A DNA stretch of 6,469 nucleotides from Pedobacter sp. UBA2067 (GTDB lineage Bacteria; Bacteroidota; Bacteroidia; Sphingobacteriales; Sphingobacteriaceae). The first letter of the stretch is position 1. Every line of letters begins with the position of its first letter. This document shows, piece after piece, positions 1-6,469 of the stretch. Position numbers and translations under genes: made by a program. The stretch spans positions 7,890-14,358 of the forward strand of contig DDAD01000148.1 in assembly GCA_002333205.1 (NCBI GenBank). The letters run 5' to 3'. The notes beneath the pieces are model-generated. The model saw only the letters and a program-made list of their open reading frames with translations. It ran no database searches and was not told where the DNA came from.

Positions 1-1914
1 GCCCGCAACTATAACCTGTACTGGATGGACAAAGCCAACTACCTGAAAGCAGTGAAGAACGAGGAAGATAGTACCATCGTGGAGCACCAGCTAACGAAAG
101 ATGGTGTTAAGTTTTACGCTTATGGCAATGACGGCGATGGGGAAAATAACGAGGAAGTGCTTAAGAAAGATAAAAAGCGACGTCGGGCTTACGTGCTCTG
201 GTCACCAGATGCGCGCTATTTCGTGATGAACCGCCAGGATAGTAGAAAGGTGAAGGATCTCTGGGTACTCAACAACACGGCTGCCGGTCGTCCAACCTTA
301 GAAACTTACAAGTACCAGATGCCGGGCGAGAAGGAAGCCCCTATAGATGAAATCTTGCTTTTCAACTTCGCAGCCAAGACCTACAAGAAGTTGGATGTTG
401 CCGCTTTCAAGGATCAAAGCGTATCGCTTTGGCAAGCGCCATCGCTGGTCAAAGACCGCGATAATGAATTCCGTCCGTCGATCTGGCTGGGTAATAATTC
501 GAAGATCTATTTTTCACGTACCAGTAGAGATTTAAAGCGTGTAGACATCTGTACTATTGATATCAACACAGAGAAAGTAAGTCCCCTGATCGATGAGCGT
601 TTTAACACTTACGTGGAAATCAACAGACCAGGATTGGTTAAAGATGGTCAGGAGATCATTCACTGGTCGGAAAGGGACGGCTGGGCGCATTTTTATCTCT
701 TCGACGGTAGTGGCAAGTTGAAAAACCAAATCACTAAAGGTGCATTCCACTGCGAAAGCATTGTAAACATCGATGAGAAAAACCGCGTTCTATACTTTAC
801 CGCAAACGGGAGAGAAGCAGGCGAAGATCCATACTACCAACATTTATACCGTATCAACTTCGATGGTAGCGGTATGAAGCTTTTAAATCCGGGTAATTTC
901 GATCATGCAGTAAGCATGAATGATGAAGCGAGATACTTCGTGAATAACTTCTCTAGGGTCAACACCGCTCCAAAAGCGATGGTTATGGATAACAAAGGCA
1001 ATCCGGTGATGAATCTTGAGACGGCAGATCTCTCGTTGCTATTGGCATCAGGTTACAAATTCCCTGAACCTTTTAAAGTGAAAGCCGATGACGGTGTGAC
1101 TGACATTTATGGTGTAATGTACAAGCCGTTTGATTTTGATCCGAACAAAAAGTACCCGATTATCGAATACGTGTATCCGGGTCCTCAAACAGAAGCTGTG
1201 AACAAAGCTTTTACCAAGAGCATGGACAATACTGATCGACTTGCACAATTGGGGTACATCGTGGTATCTGTCGGCAATCGCGGTGGCAATCCGGCGCGTT
1301 CTAAATGGTATCATACTTTTGGTTATGGCAACCTTAGAGATTATGGATTGGCAGATAAGAAAGCTGCGGTGGAGCAATTAGCCGCCCGCCACGCGTTCAT
1401 CGATGCGAGCAGGGTAGGTATTACCGGGCACTCCGGAGGCGGCTTCATGTCGACCGCAGCAATGTTGGTGTACCCAGGCTTCTTTAAAGCCGCAGTATCC
1501 AAAGCTGGAAACCATGATAATAGTATCTACAATCGTTGGTGGAGTGAAAAACACCACGGTGTAAAAGAGGTGATTGATGCTAAAGGCGATACCACCTTTA
1601 CCTACAGCATAGACAAAAACCCGGAACTTGCAGGTAACCTAAAAGGACATCTGATGATTATGACCGGGGATATCGATAATAACGTTCACCCGGCAAATAC
1701 CATTAGGCTCGCAAATGAGCTAATGAAAGCAGGTAAACGTTTTGAGTTTGTTATTCTACCTGGCCAGCGTCATGGCTTTGGTGATCTGACGGAATATGCA
1801 TTCTGGAAACTTGCTGATCATTTCAATAAATACTTGATCGGAGATTTCGATAACTCGGACAAGGTTGATATCACAGAAATTGATGGCGAAAAGCCCAGAA
1901 ACGGCAAGAAGTAA
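1..1914 (+). CDS. S9 family (DPP IV-like) serine peptidase, 5'-partial
   Basis: This is the C-terminal 637 residues of a prolyl-oligopeptidase-clan serine peptidase. The frame is open through base 1 (ARNYNLYW precedes the Met at 25), so the real start lies upstream and probably 100-200 residues are missing. Counting from the Met at 25, residues up to about 340 read as the DPP IV-type beta-propeller (LWSPDARYFVMNRQD, IWLGNNSKIYFSRTSRD). An alpha/beta-hydrolase domain follows from about 345 to 612. The catalytic triad is visible: Ser470 in GHSGGG (codon 1432-1434), Asp551 in GDIDNNVHP (1675-1677) and His583 in QRHGFG (1771-1773). Tyr384 in VYPGP (1174-1176) matches the oxyanion-hole tyrosine of DPP IV. 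The residue after the nucleophile is Gly, not the Tyr of GWSYGG. I could not identify the double-Glu motif that gives dipeptidyl specificity, so 'peptidase' is safer than 'dipeptidyl peptidase'. Family members are usually periplasmic; no signal peptide can be checked here. The gene ends with tandem stops TAA TAA. Confidence 0.93.
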   Translation, partial: ARNYNLYWMDKANYLKAVKNEEDSTIVEHQLTKDGVKFYAYGNDGDGENNEEVLKKDKKRRRAYVLWSPDARYFVMNRQDSRKVKDLWVLNNTAAGRPTLETYKYQMPGEKEAPIDEILLFNFAAKTYKKLDVAAFKDQSVSLWQAPSLVKDRDNEFRPSIWLGNNSKIYFSRTSRDLKRVDICTIDINTEKVSPLIDERFNTYVEINRPGLVKDGQEIIHWSERDGWAHFYLFDGSGKLKNQITKGAFHCESIVNIDEKNRVLYFTANGREAGEDPYYQHLYRINFDGSGMKLLNPGNFDHAVSMNDEARYFVNNFSRVNTAPKAMVMDNKGNPVMNLETADLSLLLASGYKFPEPFKVKADDGVTDIYGVMYKPFDFDPNKKYPIIEYVYPGPQTEAVNKAFTKSMDNTDRLAQLGYIVVSVGNRGGNPARSKWYHTFGYGNLRDYGLADKKAAVEQLAARHAFIDASRVGITGHSGGGFMSTAAMLVYPGFFKAAVSKAGNHDNSIYNRWWSEKHHGVKEVIDAKGDTTFTYSIDKNPELAGNLKGHLMIMTGDIDNNVHPANTIRLANELMKAGKRFEFVILPGQRHGFGDLTEYAFWKLADHFNKYLIGDFDNSDKVDITEIDGEKPRNGKK

Positions 1915-1919
1915 TAACC

Positions 1920-1957
1920 TAAACAAAAAAGCATCCCTAGGGATGCTTTTTTGTTTA
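1920..1957. terminator. Bidirectional intrinsic terminator between convergent genes
   Basis: This is a perfect inverted repeat with arms of 19 bases and no unpaired centre in DNA. The GC-containing core GCATCCCTAGGGATGC (1931-1946) is flanked by six A on the left and six T on the right, so RNA from either strand forms a hairpin followed by a U-tract. It starts 3 bases after the second stop codon of the peptidase gene and lies about 58 bases beyond the stop codon of the minus-strand barrel gene. It therefore fits as a shared terminator for both converging transcripts. In RNA the central bases would form a small loop. Confidence 0.9.
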
Positions 1958-2014
1958 CCAGCTTTAGTCACATGACAGACCATCAGCCGGTGGATTTATT
2001 GTGTGTTGTGTTTG

Positions 2015-2623
2015 TTAGAAATGGAATTGAATACCCAATTTAGGAGCGAAGAAGTTAGTTCCGAAACTTACGTTGTCGTAACCGGCACCTTTAACATCAT
2101 TGTCATTAGCATCTTCAACACGGTAGTTGGTGTAGCTTAAACCATTTAAAGCTAATTCAATACCGATTTTTTTGCTTGGGAAGAATGCGAAACCTGGAGA
2201 TAATGCTACACCAATTTGAGTAGATTTACCAAGTTTAGCGCCTTCGTCACCTTGTGCATCTACTGCATGTGCTGAACCGAATTCCATTGGAACTGCAAGT
2301 TGTCCGAAGAATTTAAACTGATCTGAAATGTTGGTGTAGTAGCGACCAAATGGGCTTACCACAAACGCTTCGTTTTTAGTAGTACCAACATTTTTATCGT
2401 AGCTGTAACCAATACCAGTACCTACTGCAATGTTATCTGCAACAAAGTAACCTACACTTGGAACAATTTCAAAGCTGGTATTTGCTTTAGCGTTAGCCGC
2501 ATCACTTTTTTGGCTATCAAATGCAAGGTTACCACCTAACATAATCTTTCCTTTTTCTGTTTGTGCTTGAGTACTAAAACCTAAAGCAGCTACTGCAAAA
2601 ATTGATAATAATAACTTTTTCAT
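2015..2623 (-). CDS. Small outer-membrane beta-barrel protein
   Basis: This 202-residue protein starts with a clear Sec signal peptide: MKK, a hydrophobic stretch LLLSIFAVAALGF, and a likely cleavage site after STQA (residue 20), leaving a mature protein of about 182 residues. The mature part alternates polar and hydrophobic residues with many Gly and aromatic positions, as in short barrels (IVPSVGYFVADNIAVGTGIG, FKFFGQLAVPMEFG, IGIELALNGLSYTNY). It ends in GIQFHF, and a C-terminal Phe is the usual signal for BAM-assisted outer-membrane insertion. Size and pattern fit the 'outer membrane beta-barrel / porin family' proteins common in Bacteroidota, probably with eight strands, but function and ligand are unknown. 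The start is supported by the signal peptide and by an A-rich leader directly upstream (TTTAAGAAA before ATG), typical for this phylum in place of a Shine-Dalgarno site. It converges with the peptidase gene. Confidence 0.88.
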   Translation of the reverse strand: MKKLLLSIFAVAALGFSTQAQTEKGKIMLGGNLAFDSQKSDAANAKANTSFEIVPSVGYFVADNIAVGTGIGYSYDKNVGTTKNEAFVVSPFGRYYTNISDQFKFFGQLAVPMEFGSAHAVDAQGDEGAKLGKSTQIGVALSPGFAFFPSKKIGIELALNGLSYTNYRVEDANDNDVKGAGYDNVSFGTNFFAPKLGIQFHF

Positions 2624-2929
2624 TTTCTTAAATTTTAATGTTCAACGTGGTCATTCTTGTTTTTATATCCTGACCAACGATGTCATATAGTCAATAGCTA
2701 TGCCAAAGGGAACATCGCTTAAAAAGGTATTTAAGCAGGTTTTTTGTAACTTCTTAATTGATAAACGAATACGAATATTTGATTAGACCTTTATTATTTT
2801 TAGATGACACAACCCTCTAGGATTGTAAAAACAGGGTCAGAATATGGTTTGTACGTTTTGACTATTTTTGAATAATTGTCAGTTATTTTGATGCAATTCT
2901 GGCAAACCGGACTGTCATGCCGTCGGGAG
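2624..2929. other. Intergenic region upstream of the barrel gene
   Basis: These 306 AT-rich bases separate the doxX stop codon from the barrel gene start. I see no coding frame with a plausible start. No exact TAnnTTTG box is present on the minus strand. Weak minus-strand candidates are TACCTTTT (plus-strand 2722-2729) and a TTGACT with an over-long 21-base gap to TATAAA nearer the gene. There is no strong hairpin with a U-tract behind doxX, so doxX termination is unresolved. The one clear structure is the inverted repeat at 2717-2736. Confidence 0.6.
2717..2736. repeat. 7-bp inverted repeat with 6-base loop, upstream of the barrel gene
   Basis: GCTTAAA (2717-2723) and TTTAAGC (2730-2736) are exact reverse complements separated by AAGGTA. 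On the plus strand a T-run follows after AGGT (2741-2745), which looks like a weak terminator in the direction away from the barrel gene. On the minus strand it sits about 94-113 bases before the barrel gene start and overlaps a weak -7-like TACCTTTT, so it could equally be an operator or leader hairpin. The stem has only two G/C pairs, so its stability is low. Confidence 0.4.
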
Positions 2930-3310
2930 TTATGCTTTTAACATCGGTAGATACTTCTGTCGATTGTCGTATATCACCCAAAGGTTGATCGCAAAGAACA
3001 CCAGGGCAATCGGTAATCCTGAGGTGTCGGTCATGGTGTTGGTCAGCATGATTCCGATCATCACTGGAAAGATGACAAGTGCGCCCAAGGCGCGTGTTTT
3101 TGGGAAGATAAAAAGTACGCCACCAAGGATTTCTGCAAAACCGATGAGCGGCATCAACCAGCCGATCTGGCTGAATGCCTGAAATGCCTTTAGGAGGTTT
3201 TCGGGCAGATTGTCTGGGGGAGGCATGTAATTGAAGAACTTGTTTAATCCGGCGTTGATGAACATTAGGCCAAAGAGCAGGCTAAGTACGAATGTGATTT
3301 TTCGTTTCAT
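2930..3310 (-). CDS. DoxX family inner-membrane protein
   Basis: This 126-residue protein has four predicted membrane helices, at about residues 5-22, 50-69, 73-91 and 99-114. A short polar loop rich in Pro (YMPPPDNLPENL) lies between helices 1 and 2. The GLNKF motif at the end of helix 1 and AEILGGVLFIF in helix 2 are typical of DoxX/DoxX-like proteins, as are the length and topology. The family is broad: some members are quinone-oxidoreductase subunits and others associate with redox or thiol-stress systems, but most Bacteroidota copies have no assigned role, and none is assigned here. The start at 3310 gives a positively charged N terminus (MKRK) right before helix 1, and no good Shine-Dalgarno sequence is visible. 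It stands alone, 306 bp before the barrel gene and 371 bp after clpB, so it is probably monocistronic. Confidence 0.85.
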   Translation of the reverse strand: MKRKITFVLSLLFGLMFINAGLNKFFNYMPPPDNLPENLLKAFQAFSQIGWLMPLIGFAEILGGVLFIFPKTRALGALVIFPVMIGIMLTNTMTDTSGLPIALVFFAINLWVIYDNRQKYLPMLKA

Positions 3311-3420
3311 ATCAGGATTTATTAAAGCTCCCGTTCCACCATCAATGCTACTTTATGCTTATCACTCACACAGTTCGATACTTATCTATGGCGCAGCTTT
3401 GGTTCTTCGAGTAAGCTAAA

Positions 3421-3428
3421 CAAATATA
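3421..3428 (-). promoter_or_regulatory. Candidate Bacteroidota -7 box for the DoxX gene
   Basis: On the minus strand the sequence is TATATTTG, an exact match to the TAnnTTTG -7 consensus of the Bacteroidota housekeeping sigma factor. It points toward the DoxX gene and would give a leader of roughly 100 bases. No TTG-type -33 element is visible at the expected distance upstream, so the call rests on the -7 box alone and may be chance in AT-rich DNA. Confidence 0.4.
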
Positions 3429-3544
3429 AAAGAATTATTGAGCTTTGGAATATGTAACCTATTAATTATCAGTGCATATAAGTGTGTTTTAAAGCGTATG
3501 TAGTTAAATGTGATCGGAAGCTTATGCTAAAACCGCTTGTCGAA

Positions 3545-3580
3545 AAAGCCAATCCATGTTAAACTTTCAGTTTAGGCTTT
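3545..3580 (-). repeat. Nested inverted repeats, possible second terminator behind clpB
   Basis: An inner stem TAAACT/AGTTTA (3560-3565 and 3569-3574, loop TTC) is directly continued on one side by an outer stem AAAGCC/GGCTTT (3545-3550 and 3575-3580), leaving a 9-base bulge at 3551-3559. Read on the minus strand, the outer arm ends in GGCTTTTTCG, so a short U-run follows the structure. It lies just beyond the strong clpB terminator in the direction of transcription. It could be a backup terminator, a fold in an unmapped transcript, or chance. Confidence 0.35.
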
Positions 3581-3610
3581 AGAATACCCACCAGAAAAGA
3601 TGCCTGCAAT

Positions 3611-3640
3611 AAAAAACGCCCACAATATTATTTGTGGGCG
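3611..3640 (-). terminator. Intrinsic terminator of clpB
   Basis: Read on the minus strand, CGCCCACAA and TTGTGGGCG form a perfect 9-bp GC-rich stem (3617-3625 with 3632-3640) around a 6-base loop, followed at once by six T (3616 down to 3611). It begins about 41 bases after the clpB stop codon. Stem strength and U-tract make this a textbook rho-independent terminator and separate clpB from the DoxX gene. Confidence 0.92.
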
Positions 3641-3681
3641 CTTAACATTAAATGAATGCTTTATCAGCGTAACTAATCAAA

Positions 3682-6291
3682 CTAATTAACGGCCTCAGGT
3701 TTCATGTTCAGGAACACGAACTTGTGATCAAACATGTCCAATTTAATCTTGCTGTCTTTATCCACCTTGCCCGCCAGAATCTCTTTGGATAGTTCATTTA
3801 AAATACGTTTCTGAATAACTCTTTTCAAAGGACGGGCACCAAACTGCGGATCATAGCCCAATTCTGCAAGCCAATCAAGCGCCTCTTCAGAAGCTTCAAT
3901 CTCTACACCCATATCTTTAAGTGTATCGTGTACGTGTCTGAATTGCAGCGTCACAATGTCTCTGATCTCATCACGGTTAAGCGGTGTAAACATGATCAAC
4001 TCGTCAATACGGTTCAGGAACTCCGGTCTGATGGTTTGCTTCAACAGCTCAAACACTTCGTTTTTAGTCTTAGCGATGAGCAGGTCTCTGTTTTCATCTA
4101 TCAAATCCCTAAAGTTTTCCTGGATCAGGTGCGAACCGATATTTGAGGTCATGATGATGATCGTATTCTTAAAGTTCACCACACGACCCTTGTTGTCGGT
4201 TAGACGGCCATCATCAAGCACTTGTAGCAGGATGTTGAAAACATCCGGGTGTGCCTTCTCGATCTCATCAAGTAGCACCACAGAATAAGGTTTCCTGCGA
4301 ACAGCTTCTGTAAGTTGTCCACCTTCATCGTAACCAACGTATCCTGGAGGCGCTCCAATCAATCTGGAAACGGCATGTCGTTCCTGATATTCACTCATAT
4401 CAATCCTGGTCATCGCATTTTCATCATTGAACAGGAACTCGGCGAGCGCTTTCGCAAGCTCAGTTTTACCAACACCCGTAGTTCCAAGGAATATGAATGA
4501 GCCAATTGGCTTACGTTTATCTTGTAATCCTGCACGTGATCTGCGAATGGCATCAGAGATCGCCTCAATCGCCTCATCCTGACCAGCAACACGTTTGTGC
4601 AATTCGTCTTCCAGGTGTAGCAATTTCGCGCGTTCACTTGCAATCAGCTTAGTTACTGGAATGCCGGTCCAACGAGCTACAACACCAGCAATATCGTCGG
4701 CAGTAACCTCTTCTTTAAGCATACGGCTTTCAGCCTGCTGACTTTCCAGTTTCGCTTTCACCTGTGCGGCTTTATCCTGTGCCTCTTTGATTTTTCCGTA
4801 GCGGATCTCGGCGACCCGGCCGTAATCACCCGCACGTTCTGCCTGGGTAGCTTCCAGCTTATAGTTTTCGATCTGTTCAGCTAAACTGTTCACCAGCTCC
4901 ACCTGATCCTTTTCAGCCTGCCATTTTGCTTTTAAAGCATCACGCTCAGCAGAAAGGTTCGCGATTTCTTCGCCTAAAGAGGCTACCTTCTTCTCATCAT
5001 TCTCGCGTTTGATGGCTTCTCGCTCAATTTCCAGCTGCATGATCCTGCGGTCAAGCTCATCTACATTTTCAGGAACACTGTCCATCTCCAAACGGAGCTT
5101 AGATGCAGCCTCGTCCATCAGGTCAATCGCTTTATCTGGTAAGAACCTGTCGGAGATGTAACGTTGAGACAGCTCTACAGCAGCAATGATTGCCTCATCT
5201 TTGATACGCACCTTATGGTGTGTTTCATAACGTTCCTTCAATCCACGTAAAATAGAGATCGCATCCTGTGTATCCGGCTCATCAACGTTTACTTTCTGAA
5301 AACGTCTTTCCAGTGCTTTATCCTTCTCAAAGTATTTCTGGTACTCGTCCAGGGTAGTTGCACCAATGGCGCGTAACTCACCACGGGCAAGGGCAGGCTT
5401 AAGGATGTTTGCAGCATCCATAGCACCTTCGCCACCGCCGGCACCAACCAGGGTATGGATCTCATCAATAAACATGATGATGTCGCCTTCGCTCTGCTGT
5501 ACCTCTTTTACTACTGCTTTCAGGCGTTCCTCAAATTCACCTTTGTACTTGGCACCTGCAATCAGTGCACCCATATCAAGCGAGAAAACGGTCTTCGTTT
5601 TCAGGTTTTCTGGCACGTCACCTTTAATGATCCGGAAAGCGATACCTTCAGCGATGGCGGTTTTACCAACACCAGGCTCACCAATTAAGATTGGGTTGTT
5701 TTTAGTCCTCCGGGAAAGTATCTGAATCACCCGCCTAATTTCCTCATCACGACCAATTACTGGGTCCAGTTTTCCGGATTCCGCATACTCATTCAGGTTG
5801 CGAGCATATTTATTTAAGGCATTGTAAGTTGCTTCTGCGTTTTGGTCGGTTACCCGGTTGTCACCTCGAAGCGATACAATCGCCGTTTTAAGATCTTTTT
5901 CGTTTACACCCATATCCTTTAACAATTTGGATGTATTGTCGTTCGCAGCCAGAATCCCGAGTAGCAGGTGCTCAACGGACACGAACTCGTCCTTAAATTC
6001 CTTAAGGTAGGATTGTGCTTTTTGCAAAGCAGTATTTGCCCCAGAAGAGAGGTAGATGTTGCTACCACTTACTTTTGGGTATTTGCTGATCTGGGCATCC
6101 AGATACTGATTAAGTACATTTAAATTTACGTTCAGCTTCTTTAATACATAAGAAACCACGTTCTCATCAACATTTAGCAAACCTTTAAGTAGGTGTGCGG
6201 TCTCAATAGCCTGTTGCTGATTGCCTTCGGTTATTGCTGAAGCCTGTTGAACTGCTTCCTGGGCTTTGATTGTAAAATTGTTGAAGTTCAT
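3682..6291 (-). CDS. clpB: ATP-dependent disaggregase ClpB
   Basis: This complete 869-residue Hsp100 chaperone threads aggregated proteins through a hexameric pore in the cytosol, normally together with DnaK/DnaJ/GrpE. Residues 1-145 form the Clp N-domain with its repeated helical motif. NBD1 has Walker A GEPGVGKT (204-211), Walker B IIMFIDE (271-277), pore-loop Tyr249 in GAKYKGEFEER and Arg-finger region LERRF (327-331). The coiled-coil middle domain, charged and rich in Glu/Lys, spans about 395-525; this separates ClpB from ClpA. NBD2 has Walker A GTTGVGKT (603-610), Walker B VVLLDE (671-676), pore-loop Tyr651 in GYVGYDEGG, RPEFLNRIDE (755-764) and the sensor-2 GARPLKR (818-824). All key residues are present and the length is normal. 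The frame is open upstream to the edge, but I chose Met at 6291 because MNFNNFTIKAQEA aligns with the family N terminus and the 56 residues before it do not resemble ClpB. The leader has only a weak AGCAGGT. The stop is TAG. Confidence 0.97.
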   Translation of the reverse strand: MNFNNFTIKAQEAVQQASAITEGNQQQAIETAHLLKGLLNVDENVVSYVLKKLNVNLNVLNQYLDAQISKYPKVSGSNIYLSSGANTALQKAQSYLKEFKDEFVSVEHLLLGILAANDNTSKLLKDMGVNEKDLKTAIVSLRGDNRVTDQNAEATYNALNKYARNLNEYAESGKLDPVIGRDEEIRRVIQILSRRTKNNPILIGEPGVGKTAIAEGIAFRIIKGDVPENLKTKTVFSLDMGALIAGAKYKGEFEERLKAVVKEVQQSEGDIIMFIDEIHTLVGAGGGEGAMDAANILKPALARGELRAIGATTLDEYQKYFEKDKALERRFQKVNVDEPDTQDAISILRGLKERYETHHKVRIKDEAIIAAVELSQRYISDRFLPDKAIDLMDEAASKLRLEMDSVPENVDELDRRIMQLEIEREAIKRENDEKKVASLGEEIANLSAERDALKAKWQAEKDQVELVNSLAEQIENYKLEATQAERAGDYGRVAEIRYGKIKEAQDKAAQVKAKLESQQAESRMLKEEVTADDIAGVVARWTGIPVTKLIASERAKLLHLEDELHKRVAGQDEAIEAISDAIRRSRAGLQDKRKPIGSFIFLGTTGVGKTELAKALAEFLFNDENAMTRIDMSEYQERHAVSRLIGAPPGYVGYDEGGQLTEAVRRKPYSVVLLDEIEKAHPDVFNILLQVLDDGRLTDNKGRVVNFKNTIIIMTSNIGSHLIQENFRDLIDENRDLLIAKTKNEVFELLKQTIRPEFLNRIDELIMFTPLNRDEIRDIVTLQFRHVHDTLKDMGVEIEASEEALDWLAELGYDPQFGARPLKRVIQKRILNELSKEILAGKVDKDSKIKLDMFDHKFVFLNMKPEAVN

Positions 6292-6363
6292 ACCTGCTTT
6301 GGAACAAAACAGATGCCACTGGTCATATAGCTGAAGACTCTGAAAAACTGTCTTGTAAAAATA

Positions 6364-6404
6364 AGTTAAACAGACTAAATGGCTGTTAGTTAAAGTGTTT
6401 AACT
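6364..6404. repeat. Three AGTTAAA heptamers upstream of clpB (possible operator)
   Basis: AGTTAAA occurs at 6364-6370 and 6388-6394 in direct orientation 24 bases apart. Its reverse complement TTTAACT lies at 6398-6404. The last two form an exact 7-bp inverted repeat with spacer GTG, centred about 105 bases before the clpB start codon. The dyad looks like a regulator binding site. No CIRCE element and no exact TAnnTTTG box were found in the 178 bases upstream of clpB; the closest is TATTTTTA on the minus strand near 6355-6362. Function is inferred from symmetry and position only. Confidence 0.4.
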
Positions 6405-6469
6405 GTAAAAATGACCGACTGAATGAATTAAAATTGTATAGGGCAGGAGCAAAGGTCAACGACCAAAAC

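Larger units (their letters stand above)
3311..3681. other. Intergenic region between clpB and the doxX gene
   Basis: These 371 AT-rich bases hold the clpB terminator (3611-3640), a second, weaker hairpin (3545-3580) and a candidate -7 promoter box (3421-3428) for the DoxX gene. The possible reading frames on either strand are short (for example 24 codons from 3345 and 12 codons from about 3523 on the plus strand) and show no coding character. No tRNA or other recognisable RNA gene is seen. Confidence 0.6.

Noticed and set aside
2641..2700. TTGACT and TATAAA as a sigma70-like promoter for the barrel gene on the minus strand
   Set aside because: The spacing is 21 bases instead of about 17, and the primary sigma factor of this phylum prefers a different consensus.
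3345..3419. Short plus-strand frame of 24 codons opposite the DoxX leader
   Set aside because: It has no ribosome-binding signal or recognisable motif, and it lies in the presumed leader of the gene on the other strand.
3502..3508. Fourth AGTTAAA copy upstream of the DoxX gene
   Set aside because: It is a single heptamer without a dyad partner, about 190 bases from the start codon, so it does not show co-regulation with clpB.
3928..5725. Several plus-strand open frames of 60-120 codons inside clpB, and minus-strand frames inside the peptidase gene
   Set aside because: They are opposite or alternate-frame shadows of strongly conserved coding sequence and show no domain features of their own.
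5830..5860. Possible internal translation start giving a short ClpB lacking the N-domain, as in E. coli
   Set aside because: The matching valine (residue 147, in GDNRVTDQ) is encoded by GTA, not GTG, and no nearby in-frame ATG was seen, so the short form is not supported here.
2682..6330. Shared 9-mer GTCATATAG upstream of the barrel gene (2682-2690) and of clpB (6322-6330)
   Set aside because: Some shared 9-mer between two AT-rich stretches of this size is expected by chance, and the distances to the start codons differ (59 and 31 bases).
6292..6459. In-frame 56-residue N-terminal extension of ClpB starting at 6459
   Set aside because: The extension is rich in Phe, Leu and Ser, does not resemble any ClpB N terminus, and contains the heptamer dyad expected in upstream DNA. 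Met at 6291 matches the family start.

Overview
The window looks like an ordinary chromosomal stretch from a member of the Bacteroidota, most likely a Sphingobacteriales relative of Pedobacter or Mucilaginibacter. That placement is an inference. It rests on the S9 peptidase subtype (GHSGGGFMST active site followed by an NRWWSEKHHG stretch), the ClpB second P-loop written GTTGVGKT, start codons with A-rich or weak Shine-Dalgarno leaders, and a TAnnTTTG-type -7 box. No phage, insertion-sequence, CRISPR or RNA-gene signature was seen.

Layout from left to right: (1) the 3' part of a plus-strand S9 (dipeptidyl-peptidase IV-like) serine peptidase, cut by the left edge and ending at 1914; (2) a perfect 38-bp palindrome at 1920-1957 that can terminate transcription from both sides; (3) a minus-strand gene for a small secreted outer-membrane beta-barrel protein, 2015-2623; (4) a 306-bp AT-rich intergenic stretch; (5) a minus-strand DoxX-family four-helix membrane protein, 2930-3310; (6) a 371-bp intergenic stretch holding a candidate doxX promoter and a strong terminator; (7) a complete minus-strand clpB gene, 3682-6291, with about 178 bp of upstream DNA that carries a cluster of AGTTAAA heptamers.

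The three minus-strand genes point the same way, but gaps of more than 300 bp and a strong terminator after clpB suggest separate transcripts rather than an operon. The peptidase converges on the barrel gene and shares its terminator. No joint pathway is evident: ClpB is a cytosolic disaggregase, the barrel protein sits in the outer membrane, DoxX in the inner membrane, and the peptidase is probably exported, although its N terminus lies outside the window.

I found no convincing new system. The items worth a second look are regulatory: the heptamer cluster upstream of clpB, the tandem hairpins behind clpB, the hairpin in the leader region of the barrel gene, and the fully symmetric bidirectional terminator.
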